A DNA stretch of 45,030 bases, taken from NCBI RefSeq assembly GCF_026544205.1, contig NZ_JALNUI010000028.1, positions 1 through 45,030 on the forward strand, written 5' to 3'. Source of the DNA: Curtobacterium sp. GC_Cur_3 (GTDB taxonomy: Bacteria > Actinomycetota > Actinomycetes > Actinomycetales > Microbacteriaceae). The position numbers were made by a program, and so were the translations under genes. Below, one piece after another: positions 41,147 to 45,030 of the stretch; the stretch's first letter is position 1; each line of letters begins with the position of its first letter. The notes beneath the pieces were generated by a model. That model worked only from the letters and a program-made list of their open reading frames with translations. It had not been told where the DNA came from and ran no database searches.

Positions 41147-42091
41147 TCAGGCGGGTGAACCGCCCGGGGTGTCTGTAGGGGTTCGCAGGTCGTTCCACGC
41201 CGGAACGACCTCGGGTGCGCGGAGCGGCTCGGCGTCGGGGTTCCGCGGGACCTCGCGCCAGCGACGACGGAGCCGGCGTGGGCGGTCGTCCCGCCAGGCC
41301 ACGATGCCCCCGGCGACGATGCCGAACGCCAGGACCGCGAAGGCGAACAGCCCGATGCCCCCGGCTGCGACCAGGTCACCCGAGCCCTGACGAACCGTGG
41401 CAGACACGGCGATGGAGCCGAAGTCCCAGAACGCGTGGAGCAGCACGGGCAGCAGCAGACCCCGGCTCAGGCGCCGCGCGACGTAGAGCGTCGACCCGAA
41501 CGACGCCGCGAACACGACCTGGATGACCGTCGGGCCGATGCCAGCGCCGGCGAGCGCGTTCAGCAGGTGGAGCAGCCCGAAGAGCACGCAGGAGACGATC
41601 CACACGCCGAACTCGGGCAGGCGTCGGCGGAGCCCCACGAGCAGCACGCCGCGGGTCATCAGCTCCTCGAACACCCCGACGAACAGCACCCCGAGGGCGA
41701 GCAGCGCGAAGTAGTGCCAGGGCAGCGCACCCCACCCGACGAGCGGCAGCCGGGCCAGGCAGACGACGACGATGAGCGCCGGGGCGATCCAGGCCCAGCG
41801 CGGACGACCCCGGGTGGTGTCGACCGTCGCGATGCGCCACCAGCCGAGCCCGGTGACGATGACGGCGAGCACGAGGGCCGCGATGCCCTCGGGGACGACG
41901 AGCGCGGAGACGACGCTGTCGACCGTGAGCCCGAGCGATGGGTAGTCGTCACTCGGTCGGGCACGCCAGGCGCTGACCGCCGCGAAGAGCACGAGCGGGG
42001 CCAGTCCGACGAGGAGTGACGGCGGGACGGGCCACCGACGACGGCGACGCCGGGTGGTCGTGGGATCGACGGGCATGCCTGTTTGTACCAT
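41147..42091 (-). CDS. CPBP family intramembrane metalloprotease
   Basis: A 314-residue membrane protein with about eight helices, starting MVQTGMPVDPTTTRRRRRRW. The CPBP motifs are FEELMTRGVLL with E142, E143 and R147, VLFGLLHLLNA with its histidine, and LLHAFWDFGS. The C-terminus is basic and cytoplasmic. Two starts are possible, ATG at 42091 and ATG at 42076; GGAGG further upstream slightly favours the first. The gene is divergent from the DtxR-like regulator with only six bases between the start codons, so the two promoters overlap and the regulator may control it. Substrate is unknown. Confidence 0.87.
   Translation of the reverse strand: MVQTGMPVDPTTTRRRRRRWPVPPSLLVGLAPLVLFAAVSAWRARPSDDYPSLGLTVDSVVSALVVPEGIAALVLAVIVTGLGWWRIATVDTTRGRPRWAWIAPALIVVVCLARLPLVGWGALPWHYFALLALGVLFVGVFEELMTRGVLLVGLRRRLPEFGVWIVSCVLFGLLHLLNALAGAGIGPTVIQVVFAASFGSTLYVARRLSRGLLLPVLLHAFWDFGSIAVSATVRQGSGDLVAAGGIGLFAFAVLAFGIVAGGIVAWRDDRPRRLRRRWREVPRNPDAEPLRAPEVVPAWNDLRTPTDTPGGSPA
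42086..42091 (+). promoter_or_regulatory. -10 box TACCAT of the DtxR-like gene
   Basis: TACCAT is followed by six bases and the ATG at 42098. Its last three bases are also the start codon of the CPBP gene on the other strand. No strong -35 box was found. Confidence 0.45.
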
Positions 42092-42097
42092 TGCGGT

Positions 42098-42787
42098 ATG
42101 CGCCTCCCTCCGCTCTCCACCATGGCGGAGGACTACGTCAAGCTGATCTGGAAGGCCGCCGAGCGCGGTGACCCCGGCATCGCGACGCGGGACATCGCCG
42201 CTGCGCTCCGGGTGTCGGCGTCGACGGTGTCGGGCAACCTCCGGAAGCTCGACCGCGACGGCCTCATCGAGCACACCCCGTACTACGGCGTCGTGCTCAC
42301 CCCGCTCGGGCACCAGGTCGCGGTGGCGATGGTCCGACGGCACCGGCTCATCGAGTCGTTCTTGGTCGACCGGCTCGGGTACTCGTGGGACGAGGTCCAC
42401 ACCGAGGCCGAGGCGCTCGAGCACGCGGTGTCGGAGACGTTCCTCGACCGGGTCGACGCCGACCTCGGGCACCCGACGCACGACCCGCACGGCGACCCGA
42501 TCCCCCGCGCCGACGGCTCGCTGCCGTCCTCGCCTGGCGCCCTGCTCACGACGGTGGCGCCCGGGGCGTGCGGCACCGTCGACCGGGTCTCCGACGACGA
42601 CCCGTCCCTGCTGCGGTACTTCGACGAGCTCGGTGTGGGGCTCGGCACCCACCTCCGGGTGGAGCAGGTCCGCGACTACGTCGGCGTGGTCGCCGTGGCG
42701 CGTCGGGACGCCGACGGGACGGAGTCGCTCGTCGACCTGCCGGCAGCGGCGGCCGCGGCGATCTGGCTCGCGCCGGACGACGACTGA
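42098..42787 (+). CDS. DtxR/MntR family metal-dependent transcriptional regulator
   Basis: A 229-residue regulator beginning MRLPPLSTMAEDYVKLIWK. The winged helix is ATRDIAAALRVSASTVSGNLRKLDRDGLIEHTPYYGVVLT, followed by the metal-binding dimerisation domain (RRHRLIESFLVDRLGYSWDEVHTEAEALEHAVS with its conserved Glu and His residues, and HPTHDPHGDPIP) and a C-terminal SH3/FeoA-like domain (VRDYVGVVAVARRD). It senses Mn or Fe and represses metal-uptake genes. No metal transporter gene is adjacent. The ATG at 42098 has no ribosome site but a -10 box at six bases, so it is probably leaderless. Confidence 0.92.
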   Translation: MRLPPLSTMAEDYVKLIWKAAERGDPGIATRDIAAALRVSASTVSGNLRKLDRDGLIEHTPYYGVVLTPLGHQVAVAMVRRHRLIESFLVDRLGYSWDEVHTEAEALEHAVSETFLDRVDADLGHPTHDPHGDPIPRADGSLPSSPGALLTTVAPGACGTVDRVSDDDPSLLRYFDELGVGLGTHLRVEQVRDYVGVVAVARRDADGTESLVDLPAAAAAAIWLAPDDD

Positions 42788-42841
42788 CGCCGACCGCCAG
42801 CCGTCGACCACCGGCAGCCGCTTGCCAGCACGACCCTCCGG

Positions 42842-43486
42842 TCAGCCCTTCGCGGACCGGGTGCGTCCGAGTGCGACCTCGCGACGAGCCCGCTCGAGCG
42901 CCAGAGCGGACCCGGCGTCCGGGTCGTGCAGGAGCCGCTCGGTGTCGGCCGCGTGCTCGCGGACGTCGGCGTTCCGGTGCTCGGCCGCCGCGTCGAGGAC
43001 GGGGGTGACGACCTCGGCCCCGAGCCCGGCGAGCGCCCGGCTGAGAGCGAGCCGCGTCTCCCGGTCGCCCTGCCCGAGCTGCACGGCGAGCGCCCGGGCG
43101 AGCTCGGCGCGGGACGTCTCCGGCACGAGCACGACGGCAGCGCGCCAGGCGGTGCGGACGACGCCGGGGTCCAGGTCCTCCAGCCGGGCGACCACCTGCG
43201 GGTACACCGACCCGTCGCGGATCTTCGACAGTGTGTGCAGCGCCTGGCTCCGCGCCTGCGGCTCCGCACGGTCGAGCTCCCGGAGCACCCGCGGCACGAC
43301 GACCTCGGCGGGCAGCCGGAGGAGCGCCCACGTGAGCATCTCCCGCACCTGCAGGTCTGGCTCGAGGGCGCACTGCTCGACCAGCAGCTCGAGGTCGTCC
43401 GTCGTGGGTTCGGTGCCGGCGGCCATCACCGCCCGCAGGCGCACGGCGGGACGGGGGTCGGCGAGGTACGAGGTGAGCGTGGTCAT
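42842..43486 (-). CDS. HEAT-repeat protein
   Basis: A 214-residue all-helical protein starting MTTLTSYLADPRPAVRLRAV. At least five HEAT/PBS-lyase-like repeats follow each other (DPRPAVRLRAVMA, EPDLQVREMLTWAL, EPQARSQALHTLSK, DPGVVRTAWRAAVVL, NADVREHAADTERLL). Such proteins are protein-interaction scaffolds; no enzyme motif is visible. The start at 43486 is preceded by a TTGACA -35 box at 43520-43525. It is convergent with the regulator gene and divergent from the aldo/keto reductase gene. Confidence 0.83.
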   Translation of the reverse strand: MTTLTSYLADPRPAVRLRAVMAAGTEPTTDDLELLVEQCALEPDLQVREMLTWALLRLPAEVVVPRVLRELDRAEPQARSQALHTLSKIRDGSVYPQVVARLEDLDPGVVRTAWRAAVVLVPETSRAELARALAVQLGQGDRETRLALSRALAGLGAEVVTPVLDAAAEHRNADVREHAADTERLLHDPDAGSALALERARREVALGRTRSAKG

Positions 43487-43496
43487 GTCCCGGTCC

Positions 43497-43525
43497 ACGA
43501 CACCCTGACGCTGCGACGTTGTCAA
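43497..43525 (-). promoter_or_regulatory. Promoter of the HEAT-repeat gene
   Basis: On the minus strand a perfect TTGACA (43520-43525) stands 17 bases before TGTCGT (43497-43502), ten bases upstream of the ATG. The -10 box lacks the usual TA start, so it is weak. Confidence 0.45.
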
Positions 43526-43577
43526 GCGCACCGGCCTAGCGTGGACGACGACCCGTTCCGACCTGAAAGGAATCCGC

Positions 43578-44531
43578 ATGCCCCGCATCGGCAGCAGCGA
43601 CCTCCACGTGTTCCCCCTCGCCCTCGGCGGCAACGTCTTCGGGTGGACCGCGGACGAGTCCACCTCGCACCAGGTCCTCGACGCCTACACGGCCGCCGGT
43701 GGCGACTTCATCGACACCGCCGACGTGTACTCCGCCTGGGGCGACGGCAACTCCGGCGGTGAGTCCGAGACCGTCATCGGCTCGTGGTTCGCGGCGTCGG
43801 GCAAGCGCGACGACGTGACGATCGCCACGAAGGTCTCCCAGCACCCCGAGTTCCCCGGACTGTCGGCCGACAACGTCGCGAAGGCCGCCCGCGCCAGTCT
43901 GCAGCGCCTCGGCACGGACCGGATCGACCTGTACTACGCGCACTTCGACGACCAGGACACCCCGCTCGAGGAGACCGTGCGGGCGTTCGACCAGCTCGTG
44001 CAGGAGGGCCTGGTCCGCTACACGGCGATCTCGAACTACTCGCGTGAGCGTGCCGCCGAGTGGATCCGGATCGCCGAGGCGAACGGTCTGGCCCGACCCG
44101 TCGCGATCCAGCCGCACTACAACCTCGTGACCCGCCAGCCGTACGAGTCGGAGATCGCCCCGCTCGCACACGACGCCCGGCTGGGCGTCGTGCCGTACTT
44201 CTCGCTCGCCGCCGGCTTCCTCACGGGCAAGTACCGCACCAAGGACGACTTCGCCGGCAAGGACCGCGAGGGCCAGGTCTCCGGCTACTTCACCGACGCC
44301 GGCCTGGCCGTCGTCGACGCCCTCGAGGGCATCGCGACCGCCCACGACGTCGAGATCGCCACCGTCGCGCTCGCCTGGCTGCAGGCCCAGCCCGACGTGG
44401 TCGCACCGATCGCGTCGGCGCGGAACACCGAGCAGCTGCCGGCGCTCCTCGCCTCGGCAGACCTCGAGCTGGACGTCCAGGAGCTGCAGACGCTCTCCGA
44501 CGCCTCCGCGAAGGTCCCGACCACGGTCTGA
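43578..44531 (+). CDS. Aldo/keto reductase
   Basis: A 317-residue NADPH-dependent oxidoreductase with a TIM-barrel fold. The catalytic tetrad is complete: D46 and Y51 in FIDTADVY, K85 in IATKV and H122 in DLYYAHFDD. The C-terminal cofactor site includes PIASARNTEQL. It resembles the YghZ/voltage-channel beta-subunit-like branch of AKRs that reduce small aldehydes or ketones. AAAGGA lies seven bases before the ATG. The stop is followed after nine bases by a long palindrome. The substrate is unknown. Confidence 0.94.
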   Translation: MPRIGSSDLHVFPLALGGNVFGWTADESTSHQVLDAYTAAGGDFIDTADVYSAWGDGNSGGESETVIGSWFAASGKRDDVTIATKVSQHPEFPGLSADNVAKAARASLQRLGTDRIDLYYAHFDDQDTPLEETVRAFDQLVQEGLVRYTAISNYSRERAAEWIRIAEANGLARPVAIQPHYNLVTRQPYESEIAPLAHDARLGVVPYFSLAAGFLTGKYRTKDDFAGKDREGQVSGYFTDAGLAVVDALEGIATAHDVEIATVALAWLQAQPDVVAPIASARNTEQLPALLASADLELDVQELQTLSDASAKVPTTV

Positions 44532-44540
44532 CCGCGGTCC

Positions 44541-44593
44541 ACGACAGACGGGAGGCTCCCCACCGGTCCGGTGGGGAGCCTCCCGTCTGTCGT
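44541..44593. terminator. 53-bp palindrome, copy 4 of the dispersed family
   Basis: Two exact 26-base arms (left arm begins ACGACAGACGGGAGGC, core CTCCCCACCGG) pair around a single T. It lies between the converging aldo/keto reductase and membrane protein genes. The outer stem matches the other family members while the core differs. Confidence 0.85.
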
Positions 44594-44601
44594 TGGGCTG
44601 G

Positions 44602-45030
44602 CTACGCCGTCGAGGCGGGCGGGCCGACCGTGGTGACGATCGCTGCGGCCGCCGGCGACTTCGTCGGCGTGACCTGCTCGTCGAGGGTGTTCGACCGGAT
44701 CCAGAACGAGATGAGGACCACCGCCAGGAGCATCAGGAGGATGATCACGACGGCGCCGCCGATGAGGAGCTGCTTGCCGCGCCTGCCCTCGTCGCGCAGG
44801 CGGGCGAAGCCCTCGTTGATGAAGTTGCCGCCGTCCGCTGCCGACGGTCCGGCGGCGCCGACCTGGGACGTCGACCTGGCGGGTGCCGGCGACGGGGTGG
44901 TGACGGCCGGCATCATCTGCGTGCCGGTGTCGTGCGGGTCGTACCCGGTGGAGCCGAGCTGCTTGACCGCCTGGGTGCCGAAGAGGTCCTTGATCGCGCT
45001 CGTGTCGCTCGTCTCACGGCCGTCCCACTC
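44602..45030 (-). CDS. Membrane protein, C-terminal part (partial)
   Basis: The frame is open to the window edge and gives at least 142 residues. The edge-proximal part includes SDTSAIKDLFGTQAVKQLG, then a Pro/Ser/Ala-rich linker, a short basic segment (RLRDEGRRGKQ), one membrane helix (LLIGGAVVIILLMLLAVVLI) and about 35 extracellular residues ending PPASTA. An internal ATG pair at 44911-44916 is probably not the start, as the coding character continues beyond it. No domain is recognised. It might be a type II membrane protein with a regulatory cytoplasmic part. Confidence 0.7.
   Translation of the reverse strand, partial: EWDGRETSDTSAIKDLFGTQAVKQLGSTGYDPHDTGTQMMPAVTTPSPAPARSTSQVGAAGPSAADGGNFINEGFARLRDEGRRGKQLLIGGAVVIILLMLLAVVLISFWIRSNTLDEQVTPTKSPAAAAIVTTVGPPASTA

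Overview
The window is about 70% GC with dense, mostly ATG/GTG-started genes, many 1-4 base gene overlaps and TAnnnT -10 boxes lying directly in front of start codons. Together with the gene content (BY-kinase starting with GTG, DUF4012 protein, LAxTG-type wall anchor, MT0933-like small protein) this points to a chromosome of an actinobacterium, most likely of the Microbacteriaceae (Curtobacterium-like). The genus is inferred from general familiarity and was not checked. No rRNA, tRNA, CRISPR, insertion sequence, phage or plasmid gene was seen.

Region 1 (1-13.5 kb) is a cell-surface and exopolysaccharide (EPS) region. A wall-anchored small protein (218-778) and a secreted DUF4012 protein (1166-2980) precede a hexapeptide acyltransferase (3115-3759). 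Then comes a minus-strand operon of eight genes, read from 13436 down to 3739: BY-kinase/chain-length regulator, membrane-anchored Asp-box protein, polyprenyl-phosphate sugar phosphotransferase, two GT4-like glycosyltransferases, a Wzy-like polymerase, a further glycosyltransferase and a Wzx-like flippase. The logic is a Wzx/Wzy-type pathway: the first sugar is placed on the lipid carrier, the unit is extended by three transferases, flipped, polymerised, and controlled by the tyrosine kinase.

Region 2 (13.5-24.5 kb) holds housekeeping and envelope genes: CPBP protease, SpoIIE-type phosphatase, prolyl aminopeptidase, a small membrane protein, a NERD protein, a low-molecular-weight tyrosine phosphatase overlapping purA, a secreted Ig-like repeat protein, an L,D-transpeptidase lipoprotein, an MT0933-like small protein, a GT2 glycosyltransferase and a tiny hypothetical protein.

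Region 3 (24.6-32 kb) has a 1199-residue secreted subtilase, then a three-gene operon of a TetR regulator with a clear operator, a degenerate ABC ATPase that has lost its ATP-binding motifs, and a YhgE/Pip ABC-2 membrane protein. This operon is the most unusual gene set in the window.

Region 4 (32-45 kb) has a uronate-dehydrogenase-like SDR, a sugar-porter transporter divergent from a LacI regulator, a TetR/SpoU-methyltransferase pair, a HAD-IIA phosphatase with trans-aconitate methyltransferase, a secreted PAP2 phosphatase, a second CPBP protein divergent from a DtxR/MntR-like regulator, a HEAT-repeat protein, an aldo/keto reductase and the end of a membrane protein.

Two dispersed repeat families are visible: four long near-perfect palindromes sharing a GGGAGGC/GCCTCCC stem, mostly at gene 3' ends, and three copies of an approximately 88-bp intergenic element with TGACGGATC/GATCCGTC ends. 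Two secreted proteins share the C-terminal motif LPVV(A/S)G without a following membrane anchor.
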